Positions 1 through 7,591 of a stretch of DNA of 15,031 bases are shown piece after piece. Each line of letters begins with the position of its first letter. Position 1 is the first letter of the stretch. The notes below the pieces were generated by a model. It had not been told where the DNA came from and ran no database searches. It saw only the letters and a list, made by a program, of their open reading frames with translations. A program made the position numbers and the translations under genes. Origin of the DNA: UBA9715 sp045629845 (lineage in GTDB: Bacteria > Actinomycetota > Coriobacteriia > Coriobacteriales > Eggerthellaceae); NCBI GenBank assembly GCA_045629845.1, contig JAZQRZ010000037.1, positions 1 through 15,031 of the forward strand, read 5' to 3'.

Positions 1-2304
1 GAAGGTGCTCTGAGACAGCACTTTTTAGATATGGGTGTTATTCCTGGTGCACGTATCGAGTATGTCAAAAGCGCACCGATGGGCGATCCATTGGAATATC
101 GCATACACGGCTATGAGCTTACGCTTCGCAAAGAAGATGCATCCAAGATTTTGGTGCAGCGTGTTGATGATACGGTCGAACATGTTTCTGCGTTTGAGGC
201 CAATCTTGCTGAAGATGATGCGGAACATCCTGGTTTTGGTGAAGGTGGTCGTTTTCATTCGCGCGCTGACGAAAACCCGCTTCCCGATGATGCGACGTTA
301 ACCTTTGCGTTGGCTGGCAATCAAAACTGCGGAAAGACTACGTTATTTAACCAGCTTACAGGCTCGAATCAGCATGTAGGGAATTTTCCAGGTGTTACAG
401 TTGACCGAAAAGAAGGCTCGCTGAAGGGGTATGCCAACACGAATGTTGTTGACTTGCCAGGCATTTATTCGATGTCGCCTTACAGCAGCGAAGAAATTGT
501 TTCGCGCCAGTTTATTCTTGATGAGAAGCCTACGGGCATCATCAACATTGTTGACGCCACCAATATCGAGCGCAATTTGTATTTAACGATGCAGCTTATG
601 GAACTTGATGTTCCTATGGTACTTGCCTTAAACATGATGGATGAGCTGCAGGGCAATGGTGGCTCGATTCGCGTTAATGAAATGGAAGCCGCCCTTGGTA
701 TTCCTGTCGTGCCTATTTCAGCTGTTCACAACGAAGGCGTACAAGAGCTTATTGATCATGCCCTTCATGTTGCGCATTATCAAGAGCGACCAGGGCGTCA
801 GGACTTCTGTGATGCGAATGATCGCGGTGGTGCTGTGCATCGCTGTTTGCATGGCATCATGCATTTGATTGAAGATCATGCAGTTCAGGCTGGTATTCCT
901 TTACGTTTTGCGGCAACGAAGTTGGCGGAAGGCGATGAAAAGGTTGCCGAAGCGCTGCTGCTTTCTCAAAACGAAAGAGAAATGGTTCAGCATATTGTTG
1001 AGCAAATGGAAGAAGAGTGTGGCCTTGATCGTGCTGCCGCCATTGCTGACATGCGTTTTTCGTTTATTGGAAAGGTTGTTTCTCGTACCGTTGTAAAGCC
1101 AGCTGAAAGTAAGGAGCAGCTGCGAAGCAAAGCAATTGACCGGTTGCTAACTGGTCGTTTTACCGCCATCCCAATGTTTATCTTGATTATGGCGTCTATC
1201 TTTTTACTTACCTTCAATGTGATAGGGCCGTTTTTTCAAGATATCTTGCAAATCATTATTGACGCCTGCACCGATGCGACTGCTTCAGTCTTAGAGGACT
1301 TGGATGTTGGTCCCATTGTTGAATCGTTTGTTTTAAATGGCGTGTTTAACGGTGTGGGTACCGTGTTGCTGTTTTTCCCGATTATTGTGGTCATGTTCTT
1401 TTTCTTGTCGCTTTTGCAAGATACGGGCTACATGGCTCGTGTGGCGTTTTTTATGGATCGAGCTTTGCGCCGCATTGGTTTGTCGGGTCGCTCTATTGTT
1501 CCTATGGTCATGGGCTTTGGCTGTACGGTGCCAGCTGTTATGGCAACACGAACCTTACCTTCTGAACGTGACCGCAAGCTAACCATCTTACTTACGCCTT
1601 TTATGAGCTGCGCTACTAAGCTGGCTATTTATGGCTTTGTGGCCGAAGCATTTTTCCCTCGCCAAGCAGGTTGGGTCATGGTTGGCTTGTACTTGCTTGG
1701 TATTCTGATGGCAATCGTTATAGGTGCAATTTCTCATCGTTCTGCCTTTAAGGGCGAGGCAGTGCCTTTTGTAATGGAACTGCCGAACTATCGCATGCCT
1801 TCTGCGAAAAGCGTAGGGCGTCTGGTGTGGGATAAATCGAAGGACTTCATTACTCGCGCTTTCACCGTGATTTTTATTGCAACACTTATCGTATGGTTCT
1901 TGCAGTCGTTCAGCATGCAGCTTGAGCTTGTTGAAGATCCTGCCGATAGTATTTTGGCTTTACTTGCTGGGTGGCTTGCACCGTTGTTCTCGCCGCTTGG
2001 CTTTGGTGATTGGCGATTTGTTACGGCGCTTGTTGGTGGCTTTTTGGCCAAGGAAACTGTTGTGTCTTCGTTGTCCGTATTGTTTGATGGCACTGCTTCT
2101 TTGGTCGCGGCTCTTTCACCGGCGGCGGCGTTGGCTTTCCTTGTGTTCTGCTTGCTGTATACCCCCTGCGTGGCGGCTATTGCGGCTATTAAGCGCGAAT
2201 TGGGGCGCAAGTGGGCCTTTGGCATTGTGGTACTACAGTGTGTGGTGGCTTGGGTGGTTGCTTTTGCCGTTTACCTTCTTGCTGTCGCTGTTGGCCTTGG
2301 GTAA
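1..2304 (+). CDS. feoB: FeoA-FeoB fusion ferrous iron transporter (5' end outside window)
   Basis: Inner-membrane GTP-dependent Fe(II) importer. The reading frame is open from base 1, so the gene starts upstream of the window and the first internal ATG (base 31) is not the start. Numbering from the first visible codon: residues 1-52 are the C-terminal part of a FeoA SH3-like domain (DMGVIPGARIE, then APMGDPLEYRIHGYELTLRK); about 45 acidic linker residues follow; the FeoB G domain has G1 GNQNCGKT (106-113), the switch GVTVD (131-135), G3 DLPG (151-154), G4 NMMD (211-214) and G5 ISA (239-241). The rest is the polytopic membrane part with the FeoB gate motifs GCTVPAVMATRT, FMSCATKLAIY and GGFLAKETVVSSL. 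The visible 767 residues already approach full FeoB length, so the FeoA part is an added N-terminal fusion. No FeoC follows; the next gene is convergent. The family assignment is secure; only the true start is unknown. Confidence 0.96.
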   Translation, partial: EGALRQHFLDMGVIPGARIEYVKSAPMGDPLEYRIHGYELTLRKEDASKILVQRVDDTVEHVSAFEANLAEDDAEHPGFGEGGRFHSRADENPLPDDATLTFALAGNQNCGKTTLFNQLTGSNQHVGNFPGVTVDRKEGSLKGYANTNVVDLPGIYSMSPYSSEEIVSRQFILDEKPTGIINIVDATNIERNLYLTMQLMELDVPMVLALNMMDELQGNGGSIRVNEMEAALGIPVVPISAVHNEGVQELIDHALHVAHYQERPGRQDFCDANDRGGAVHRCLHGIMHLIEDHAVQAGIPLRFAATKLAEGDEKVAEALLLSQNEREMVQHIVEQMEEECGLDRAAAIADMRFSFIGKVVSRTVVKPAESKEQLRSKAIDRLLTGRFTAIPMFILIMASIFLLTFNVIGPFFQDILQIIIDACTDATASVLEDLDVGPIVESFVLNGVFNGVGTVLLFFPIIVVMFFFLSLLQDTGYMARVAFFMDRALRRIGLSGRSIVPMVMGFGCTVPAVMATRTLPSERDRKLTILLTPFMSCATKLAIYGFVAEAFFPRQAGWVMVGLYLLGILMAIVIGAISHRSAFKGEAVPFVMELPNYRMPSAKSVGRLVWDKSKDFITRAFTVIFIATLIVWFLQSFSMQLELVEDPADSILALLAGWLAPLFSPLGFGDWRFVTALVGGFLAKETVVSSLSVLFDGTASLVAALSPAAALAFLVFCLLYTPCVAAIAAIKRELGRKWAFGIVVLQCVVAWVVAFAVYLLAVAVGLG

Positions 2305-2323
2305 TGGGGAAGAGAAGTTCTTT

Positions 2324-2593
2324 TTAGCGCGCGCTGAAGATTTTTGCCTCAACGTACCACCGAGGATTTTCATGAAAGAGATAGGTGGTGGTTTGCCCAA
2401 TGCGAATAAGGTAGCGCATGCCAGTGCCACCAACTTTAAGTGATGCAGCTTGACGTCGATCAAGTATGCGGTCGATTTCGTACACGCGACCATCTTCCCA
2501 TTCCACCGAGAGGGGCGTAATACGCCCCTCTTCATCGGTGGCTGAAACAACCTTTACGTAGCGCTTTTCACGCCTGTCAATGCCTTGTACCAT
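2324..2593 (-). CDS. small conserved hypothetical protein, partner of the Y-family polymerase gene
   Basis: An 89-residue soluble protein with no signal peptide or membrane segment. It is rich in beta-type patterns, with the conserved-looking blocks VEWEDGRVYEIDRILD, RQAASLKVGGTGMRYLIRI and TTYLFHENPRWYVEAK. From memory, similar short proteins follow Y-family polymerase genes in other Gram-positive bacteria; I know of no assigned function. It starts at ATG 2593, nine bases after the polymerase stop codon. The AGGA of its ribosome binding site overlaps that TAG stop, so translation is probably coupled and the two genes form one operon. The gene ends 19 bases from the convergent feoB stop. That the gene is real is fairly sure from operon structure and plausible protein composition; a role in DNA repair is only inferred from position. 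Confidence 0.8.
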   Translation of the reverse strand: MVQGIDRREKRYVKVVSATDEEGRITPLSVEWEDGRVYEIDRILDRRQAASLKVGGTGMRYLIRIGQTTTYLFHENPRWYVEAKIFSAR

Positions 2594-2602
2594 GGCAACA
2601 TC

Positions 2603-3871
2603 CTATCGATGAAAATAGCTGACAGGGTGGACGGTGTTTTCGCCTTTAATATCAACGCCAACGAGTGCATCGTCGAGTAGTTCAACCCCGCGCACAATAC
2701 AGGTATTACCAAAGCGGCGCCTTAGTTCGTCAATGCAGCAATCAAGGCCTTCCCAATCGGGTTCGGGGTCGGGGAAGAGTGATAGCTGTTGTAAGGGTTC
2801 TGGTTCAACAAGATCGCTTGCGCGTACATGCAAGGCGCGAATGGGCTGTTCTTCAGTGAAGCGTTCGCGTAGACAAAGCAGCGACCAGGCGGCTTGCGCA
2901 ATATGACGCGTAGCGGCAGAAGGTTTAACGAGTTTTGTTTGGCAGCCATAACCTGATAAATCAAGATCGTTGCGTACACCAATTGAAATAGTGCGGGCAC
3001 GCACGCCGTCTTCGCGCATGCGTTGAGCAACTGATTCAGAAAGCAGCCAAATAAGTGCTTTGGCATCAGCTTCACTGGTAATGGAATGCGGGGCCGTAAG
3101 GCCATTTCCGTAGCTTTTAATAATGCGGCTGACGCTGCGACTAGTGGGGTTGTAAGCCTTTACAGGTGTGGCATCTTCGCCGCGAGCAAAGGAACGCAGA
3201 ACAAACCCCATTTTTCCCAAACGGCGTTTTAAAAATACATCTGGCGCTTTTGCTAAGTCGCCAATAGTGGCGATGTTGCGCGCAAGAAGCTTTCGTTCGG
3301 TGGCGGCACCAACATAAAGAAGGTCGCGGACGGGGGAAGACCATACGATATCGCGATAATTTTTGCGGGTGATGGGCGTAATAGCATCGGGCTTTTTATA
3401 GTCGCTTCCGAATTTGGCAAAGATTTTGTTCCAGCTTATGCCAATGGAAACAGTGCAACCAAGTTCGGCTTTTATGCGTTCTGATATTTCGTTTGCTACA
3501 ACAAGTGGATTGCCACCGTGTAGATGAAGTGAGCCTGTAAGGTCGATCCAGCATTCGTCAAGGCCAAAGGGTTCGACCAAATCGGAATACTGGTAGTAAA
3601 TAGCGCGAGCCATTTCGGAATAGGTACGATAAAGCTTATAGCGTGGCGGAAGTACAACTAAGTCGGGACATTTTGCGCGTGCTTGCCATAGTGCTTCAGC
3701 TGTTTTAATACCATAGGCTTTTGCTTCGATACTTTTTGTAAGCACGATGCCATGGCGCAGTTCTTCTTTTCCAGCTACAACAACGGGCTTGCCGCGCAAT
3801 TCGGGACGTTCGGCTTGTTCTACGCTAGCGTAAAACGAATTCATATCGCTATGTAGAATAACTCGATCCAT
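2603..3871 (-). CDS. dinB: Y-family translesion DNA polymerase (DinB/UmuC superfamily)
   Basis: Error-prone polymerase that copies past damaged template bases. It is 422 residues long and complete. The palm starts with HSDMNSFYASVE: D9 is the first metal ligand and Y14 aligns with the steric-gate position of E. coli DinB F13. The second catalytic motif is PFGLDECWIDLTGS, with D105 and E106. A helix-hairpin-helix thumb segment follows (VRDLLYVGAATERKLL), then the little-finger domain. QLSLF at 362-366 fits the beta-clamp binding motif. About 55 residues after it (LDCCIDELRRRFG) resemble the tail of the Gram-positive YqjW/UvrX branch more than E. coli DinB, so the symbol dinB is generic. The ATG at 3871 has AGGA five bases upstream. 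The downstream 89-residue gene is probably co-transcribed. A LexA-like site about 70 bases upstream would suit SOS control. Confidence 0.95.
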   Translation of the reverse strand: MDRVILHSDMNSFYASVEQAERPELRGKPVVVAGKEELRHGIVLTKSIEAKAYGIKTAEALWQARAKCPDLVVLPPRYKLYRTYSEMARAIYYQYSDLVEPFGLDECWIDLTGSLHLHGGNPLVVANEISERIKAELGCTVSIGISWNKIFAKFGSDYKKPDAITPITRKNYRDIVWSSPVRDLLYVGAATERKLLARNIATIGDLAKAPDVFLKRRLGKMGFVLRSFARGEDATPVKAYNPTSRSVSRIIKSYGNGLTAPHSITSEADAKALIWLLSESVAQRMREDGVRARTISIGVRNDLDLSGYGCQTKLVKPSAATRHIAQAAWSLLCLRERFTEEQPIRALHVRASDLVEPEPLQQLSLFPDPEPDWEGLDCCIDELRRRFGNTCIVRGVELLDDALVGVDIKGENTVHPVSYFHR

Positions 3872-3900
3872 ATGGTCCTGACTTTTGACAACACTTAACT

Positions 3901-3920
3901 AAGCCCCTGAACAGGGGTTT
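3901..3920. repeat. inverted repeat upstream of the polymerase gene
   Basis: CCCCTGAACAGGGG with flanking AA/TT forms a hairpin of five strong pairs plus a G-U and two A-U pairs. It lies about 30 bases before the polymerase start. In the direction of the flanking minus-strand genes it is not followed by a T-run, so it reads poorly as a terminator of the upstream methyltransferase gene. It could be a leader hairpin or a protein binding site. Confidence 0.45.
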
Positions 3921-3941
3921 CTAAACATTTTTCTTTCAAAC

Positions 3942-3955
3942 AAAACAAATGTTCG
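3942..3955. promoter_or_regulatory. candidate LexA (SOS) box of the polymerase operon
   Basis: AAAACAAATGTTCG matches the Gram-positive SOS core GAAC-N4-GTTC at seven of eight fixed bases (AAAC-AAAT-GTTC). A second, poorer copy starting CGAACAAAT lies at 3979. Both sit in the 150-base gap upstream of the Y-family polymerase, a classic SOS gene class. The gap 3872-4022 holds no gene. The LexA consensus of this lineage is not known to me, so the call rests on a match by eye. Confidence 0.4.
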
Positions 3956-4022
3956 CACTAATGCGCACAAGAATCAATCGAACAAATTATGGGTTTTCGG
4001 AAAGGACGATGTGACTTACTGG

Positions 4023-5498
4023 TTAATTCAGCGCTTGAAGTTGGCCAATGGCTCGGGCGAAGGCACGCATGATGGCTTCGTCTAAATCGGAATGAGCAGA
4101 AAGCGCGGTAGTTTCCTGATTGGCTTCAGTTGCAATACAGATAACGACTGAACAATCGTCATAGGTTCCTGCATCTTTAAATTGCATGCTGATGCCAGAA
4201 AGCGCTGCTTCTGATACTGCTTCCCACATAGCTTCAATCTTGTAAATATCGGCGTTAGGTAAGGCGGGAAAAGCGCTTAGGTCTTCATACGTTGTAAGCA
4301 CCTTGCCTTCGATGTGGGTGTAGTTCGTTTCGTTTGTCTTGCTTGCTTTTGCACAGCCTTCTAAAAGTGTCCGCGGTGGATCGAATCCACACACAGTAAG
4401 CTTGGTGTTGCCGGAAAGGGTAAAGATGCTTTTTACGCAACGTCCTGGTCCAAGCTGCGTTGTATCAACTTCTTTAATAGTGCCTGCGTTAATACAGGAT
4501 TGCAGAACCTTTTGTGCCTCGCTGTTTTTGTCACGAAATTCGTGCCATCTTTTATCAAGTTCTGCGTTGTTGCGGCAAGGAACTTTGCCGCATACCAGCA
4601 ATGAAGCGTTTCCGTACCAATTCCATTCGTGATCTTGCTTGCTTTCAGCTAGTTCGTTTCGGCGGTAAAGTAAGAGTGCTTCGTACATTTCCCACTGTTC
4701 ATCAGTTAAAAAAGTGCGAGCGGCTGGGTTTGCTTTTAAGCGATCAAGTTGCTTGAGTTCCATGTTGTAAAGCAGGTCAACGTAGCGTTTTCTAAACTCG
4801 TCGGTTGTGGCTACATCGCTAAGACAGGCATATTGGGCTAGGGGCGTGCCGGTAATTCCTTCAAGCCCCATCCATTCAAAAGAAACGGGTACCTTGCGGG
4901 GAGGTATGCCGCTTGTAAGGTTCATAGGTTTACCGATAGCGTGTTTTGCTTGTTCGACAAGCTGAAGTATTTCTGCATACATGGGATCAAACAGCCTGGT
5001 AAAAAGTGCGATTGTCCCTGTGCCGTAAAAATCATTCGTCATAGAGGTAACAGACGAAACGATACCGCCAGGCTTGCAAACGCGACACATTTCAGCGAGC
5101 GCGCAGGCCCAATCGGGAAGTGCTGTTAAGTAGGTGTGCGAAATTACGACATCGAAGCTATTGTCTTCAAATGGCAGATTAAGTCCGTTGCCGCATACAA
5201 AGTGATAATCGTTAGCAGAATTAGGCTCTTCAAAGGGGTAACCAATAGCGCCAATTGCTCGTTGATTGGCAAAGTCAACAAAGGCTGAATCGATTTCAAG
5301 CCCCGTGTAGTGAACACCTTGTGTTGCCGAGCCAAGGCGAAAACAATATTCACCCGAACCGCACCCAACATCTAAAACGTGCATGTCAGGCTTAAGATTC
5401 AATTGCGAAAGAATTGTTGCCACAATGGAATCGCTGAGCGAAATCATACGTGTCGCTGCTAAGAATTCAGGAGTCTGTCCATCAGTTGACCAGTTCAT
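4023..5498 (-). CDS. class I SAM-dependent methyltransferase with unassigned C-terminal half
   Basis: 491 residues. The N-terminal 170 or so form a Rossmann methyltransferase: motif I VLDVGCGSGE (41-50), the acidic loop GLEID (66-70), GNGLNLPFEDNSFDVVIS (motifs III/IV) and MCRVCKPGG (post-motif). This is the UbiE/methyltransf_11 type, whose substrate cannot be read from sequence. The remaining 300 residues are longer than a usual member of this family. I do not recognise a domain there; the last stretch (AIMRAFARAIGQLQ) only faintly recalls YcaO ends and I do not claim that. The ATG at 5498 has GGAGG only one base before it, too close to work normally, while TACACT lies seven bases upstream, so the mRNA is probably leaderless. 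Divergent from the SlyD-like gene, 53 bases apart. Substrate unknown. Confidence 0.85.
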   Translation of the reverse strand: MNWSTDGQTPEFLAATRMISLSDSIVATILSQLNLKPDMHVLDVGCGSGEYCFRLGSATQGVHYTGLEIDSAFVDFANQRAIGAIGYPFEEPNSANDYHFVCGNGLNLPFEDNSFDVVISHTYLTALPDWACALAEMCRVCKPGGIVSSVTSMTNDFYGTGTIALFTRLFDPMYAEILQLVEQAKHAIGKPMNLTSGIPPRKVPVSFEWMGLEGITGTPLAQYACLSDVATTDEFRKRYVDLLYNMELKQLDRLKANPAARTFLTDEQWEMYEALLLYRRNELAESKQDHEWNWYGNASLLVCGKVPCRNNAELDKRWHEFRDKNSEAQKVLQSCINAGTIKEVDTTQLGPGRCVKSIFTLSGNTKLTVCGFDPPRTLLEGCAKASKTNETNYTHIEGKVLTTYEDLSAFPALPNADIYKIEAMWEAVSEAALSGISMQFKDAGTYDDCSVVICIATEANQETTALSAHSDLDEAIMRAFARAIGQLQALN

Positions 5499-5505
5499 GC
5501 CTCCA

Positions 5506-5511
5506 AGTGTA
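5506..5511 (-). promoter_or_regulatory. -10 box of the methyltransferase gene, leaderless spacing
   Basis: On the minus strand TACACT ends seven bases before ATG 5498, so transcription should start at or next to the start codon. No recognisable -35 hexamer at 16-18 bases upstream. Confidence 0.45.
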
Positions 5512-5516
5512 GTAGA

Positions 5517-5542
5517 CTTTCAGAGGTTAACGACTCTGAAAG
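5517..5542. repeat. perfect 9-bp inverted repeat between divergent genes
   Basis: CTTTCAGAG and CTCTGAAAG are separated by GTTAACGA. The right arm overlaps the AAGGA ribosome binding site (5540-5544) of the SlyD-like gene, and the left arm lies just upstream of the -10 box of the divergent methyltransferase gene. It could act as a shared operator, or as a leader hairpin that hides the ribosome binding site. Confidence 0.6.
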
Positions 5543-5551
5543 GATGAATCC

Positions 5552-5977
5552 ATGAGTAATGAAGGCAAGCAGGTTAAGGTTCACTACGTTGGTACCTTCG
5601 ATAATGGTGAAAAGTTTGATTCGTCGCGCGACCGCGGTGAACCCATTGCTTTTACGTGCATGGCTGGTCAGATGATCCCTGGTTTTGATGCTGCCGTGCG
5701 CGATATGGAAGTGGGGCAGACGGTTAACGTGCGTATTCCTGCAGCTGATGCCTATGGCGAGCGCGATGATAACATGGTGGCAAAGCTCGATCGTTCCATG
5801 ATGCCGGGCATCGAAAATGTGCCGATTGGCGCTTATATTCGTCTGCAGACTGTTGATGGCCACCCCATGCCATGCCGTGTGGTCGAAATTGACGAAACAC
5901 ACGTTACGCTTGATATGAATCATGAAATGGCTGGCAAGGACTTGAATTTCGAAATCGAATTGCTGGAAGCTGAATAA
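5552..5977 (+). CDS. slyD: FKBP-type peptidyl-prolyl isomerase, SlyD-like
   Basis: Cytosolic proline cis-trans isomerase and folding helper. It is 141 residues and complete. The split FKBP domain is visible: VHYVGTFDNGEKFDSSRDRG at the start, MIPGFDAAVRDMEVGQ in the middle, and VTLDMNHEMAGKDLNFEIEL closing the fold. The piece between (ADAYGERDDNMVAKLDRSMM and on to about residue 105) is the insert-in-flap chaperone domain typical of SlyD. The His/Cys-rich metal-binding tail of E. coli SlyD is missing, so a nickel role is unlikely. The ATG has AAGGA seven bases upstream, and that site is part of an inverted repeat. A possible promoter (TTGACC at 5486, TGTAGT at 5508) lies across the start of the divergent methyltransferase gene. 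Confidence 0.93.
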   Translation: MSNEGKQVKVHYVGTFDNGEKFDSSRDRGEPIAFTCMAGQMIPGFDAAVRDMEVGQTVNVRIPAADAYGERDDNMVAKLDRSMMPGIENVPIGAYIRLQTVDGHPMPCRVVEIDETHVTLDMNHEMAGKDLNFEIELLEAE

Positions 5978-6048
5978 TGTTCAATGATTCCTGCGTGATG
6001 ATTTTGGCAGGATAGCGCGAATTGTCATACTCATTCGAATAGGGGTCC

Positions 6049-6054
6049 TATAAT
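6049..6054 (+). promoter_or_regulatory. -10 box of the flippase-nadE unit, leaderless spacing
   Basis: A perfect TATAAT ends seven bases before ATG 6062. No ribosome binding site lies in the usual place (AGGGG at 6041 is 16 bases away), so the mRNA probably begins at the start codon. No good -35 at 17 bases. Confidence 0.65.
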
Positions 6055-6061
6055 TTCGGGC

Positions 6062-7591
6062 ATGGCAAATAGACGTTCGAACATATCCGAAGACCGAACG
6101 CGTCGCCCATCGGCGGCGCGTCGTCGTACTGCTCAAGCTACCGTACGTGATACAGGCAGCATTCATGATGCTGGTCGCTCGCGTCGTAGCCGCGAAATTG
6201 AAGAACCTGAAGATAACGGCCGCTGGACGCGTGACGACCGCTATCGTTCTGTTAACCCCGTGCGAAAGCTCATAAACGATTGGTTTGATCGTGTTATGGG
6301 TGCTGTTTCAGATGGCGACTTGGCTGGGCAGGAAGAAGAATACGGCGCCGGTCGCACTAAGCGCGACTTCATGTGGAATTCCATTGGTCAGGGCGCTTGG
6401 GGTGTTGTGTTTCCGTTCTTGACCATTGTGGTTACTCAGCTATCTGGTGTTGAGCAAGCGGGTATGTTTTCGTTTGCGTTTGTGTTGGCTAATTTGCTTT
6501 ACATTTTGGCCAATTATGGCGTTCGTACATATCAGGTATCCGATCAAGAGGAATACCATTCCTTTGCTGACTATCAGGTGAATCGCATAGCGACCTGCGT
6601 TGCTATGATGATTATTGGTTTCATTATTTGTCGTGTTGCTGGCTTTGGTGGCGAAATGGCCACCATATGCATGGGTATATTTGCTTATCGCGCCGTTGAT
6701 GCGCTGGGTGAGGTGTACGAAGGCCGTCTTCAGCAGGTTGATAAGCTGTACCTGGGCGGTATTTCTTTGGCAATCCGTTCGGCAGCTGCCTTCATTGTTT
6801 TCGTTATTCTGCTTGTCATTACTGGTAGTTTGGGTGTTGCTTCTATTGCAATGGCGGTAGCAGCTCTTGCAACGTTTTTGTGCGTTACTTTCCCGCTTAC
6901 CATGTTTGAAACACCGCGTTCAATGCCACCAGCACTTCATAGCATCGGTGTTTTATTCCGCGAATGCTTTCCTGTGTTCTTGGCACTGTTCCTGTATGCG
7001 GTAATCGATAACATGCCCAAGTTTGTTATGCAGGGTGCTGGTCTTCCATACGATAACCAGCTGTATTTCAATGCGCTCTATTTCCCAGCGCAGGCCATAT
7101 TGATAACGGTGCAGTTGATTTATCGTCCGTTGCTGGTAAAGATGGCAAATGCTTGGGCCGACGAATCGCGTCGTCGCCGTTTTGACTTCCTTATTGTGGC
7201 CATGATTGCGCTTATCGTTGCTATCACGGTAGTTGGCATTATTTTCATGGCCTGGATTGGCTTGCCTATCATGAGTTTCCTGTACGGCTTTGATTTTGGT
7301 CCGTATGCTCAGCTGTCGTTCATTATGCTGGCAGCTGGTGGTGTTACAGCGGCAATCGATTTCTTATATCAAGTTATTACTATTCTGCGTCGCCAGCAGG
7401 TTGTTATGGGACTGTATCTCATAACGTTTGGCTTTTCGTTGCTTGTGTTAATTCTTATGACAACAATGATGGGTCTCGAAGGCGCAGTCGTTGGATACCT
7501 TATAGTTATGGCCATACTGCTGATTTTGCTTGTTCGCGAATACATCATGCAGCGAATGAAATTTGCGCATCAATCAAGCGGAAGGCGATAA
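6062..7591 (+). CDS. MOP-superfamily polysaccharide flippase-like membrane protein with Arg-rich N-terminus
   Basis: 509 residues. Residues 1-100 are polar and probably disordered; the first 62 hold 17 arginines. From about 103 onward come a dozen or so hydrophobic segments separated by short loops, with the look of Wzx/MurJ-type (MOP/MATE) exporters: FMWNSIGQGAWGVVFPFLT in the first helix, later FPVFLALFLYAVIDNMPKFV and the central YFNALYFPAQAILITVQLIY. Such proteins flip lipid-linked sugars across the membrane; the cargo here is unknown. I would not name it murJ or wzx. No glycosyltransferase gene is nearby. It ends directly against the nadE start codon, so the two are probably translated as a coupled pair. 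The basic N-terminus would lie in the cytoplasm and could bind phospholipid heads, nucleic acid or a partner, which is inference. Confidence 0.8.
   Translation: MANRRSNISEDRTRRPSAARRRTAQATVRDTGSIHDAGRSRRSREIEEPEDNGRWTRDDRYRSVNPVRKLINDWFDRVMGAVSDGDLAGQEEEYGAGRTKRDFMWNSIGQGAWGVVFPFLTIVVTQLSGVEQAGMFSFAFVLANLLYILANYGVRTYQVSDQEEYHSFADYQVNRIATCVAMMIIGFIICRVAGFGGEMATICMGIFAYRAVDALGEVYEGRLQQVDKLYLGGISLAIRSAAAFIVFVILLVITGSLGVASIAMAVAALATFLCVTFPLTMFETPRSMPPALHSIGVLFRECFPVFLALFLYAVIDNMPKFVMQGAGLPYDNQLYFNALYFPAQAILITVQLIYRPLLVKMANAWADESRRRRFDFLIVAMIALIVAITVVGIIFMAWIGLPIMSFLYGFDFGPYAQLSFIMLAAGGVTAAIDFLYQVITILRRQQVVMGLYLITFGFSLLVLILMTTMMGLEGAVVGYLIVMAILLILLVREYIMQRMKFAHQSSGRR

Noticed and set aside
1788..2225. 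145-codon minus-strand open frame inside feoB
   Set aside because: Antisense to conserved membrane motifs of FeoB; low-complexity Ser/Thr/Ala composition and no ribosome binding site noted.
2305..2326. Terminator between feoB and the convergent small gene
   Set aside because: A T-run exists (2320-2325) but the stem before it is only about four weak pairs.
1877..2443. 188-codon plus-strand open frame over the 3' end of feoB
   Set aside because: Lies in another frame of a clearly conserved gene; its translation is rich in Leu, Trp and Arg with no family pattern. A shadow frame.
5495..5923. 142-codon minus-strand open frame opposite the SlyD-like gene
   Set aside because: Antisense of a well-conserved FKBP domain; overlaps the start of the divergent methyltransferase gene.
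5989..6012. TCCTGC/GCAGGA hairpin after the SlyD-like gene as terminator
   Set aside because: Only six pairs around a 12-base loop and no T-run follows.
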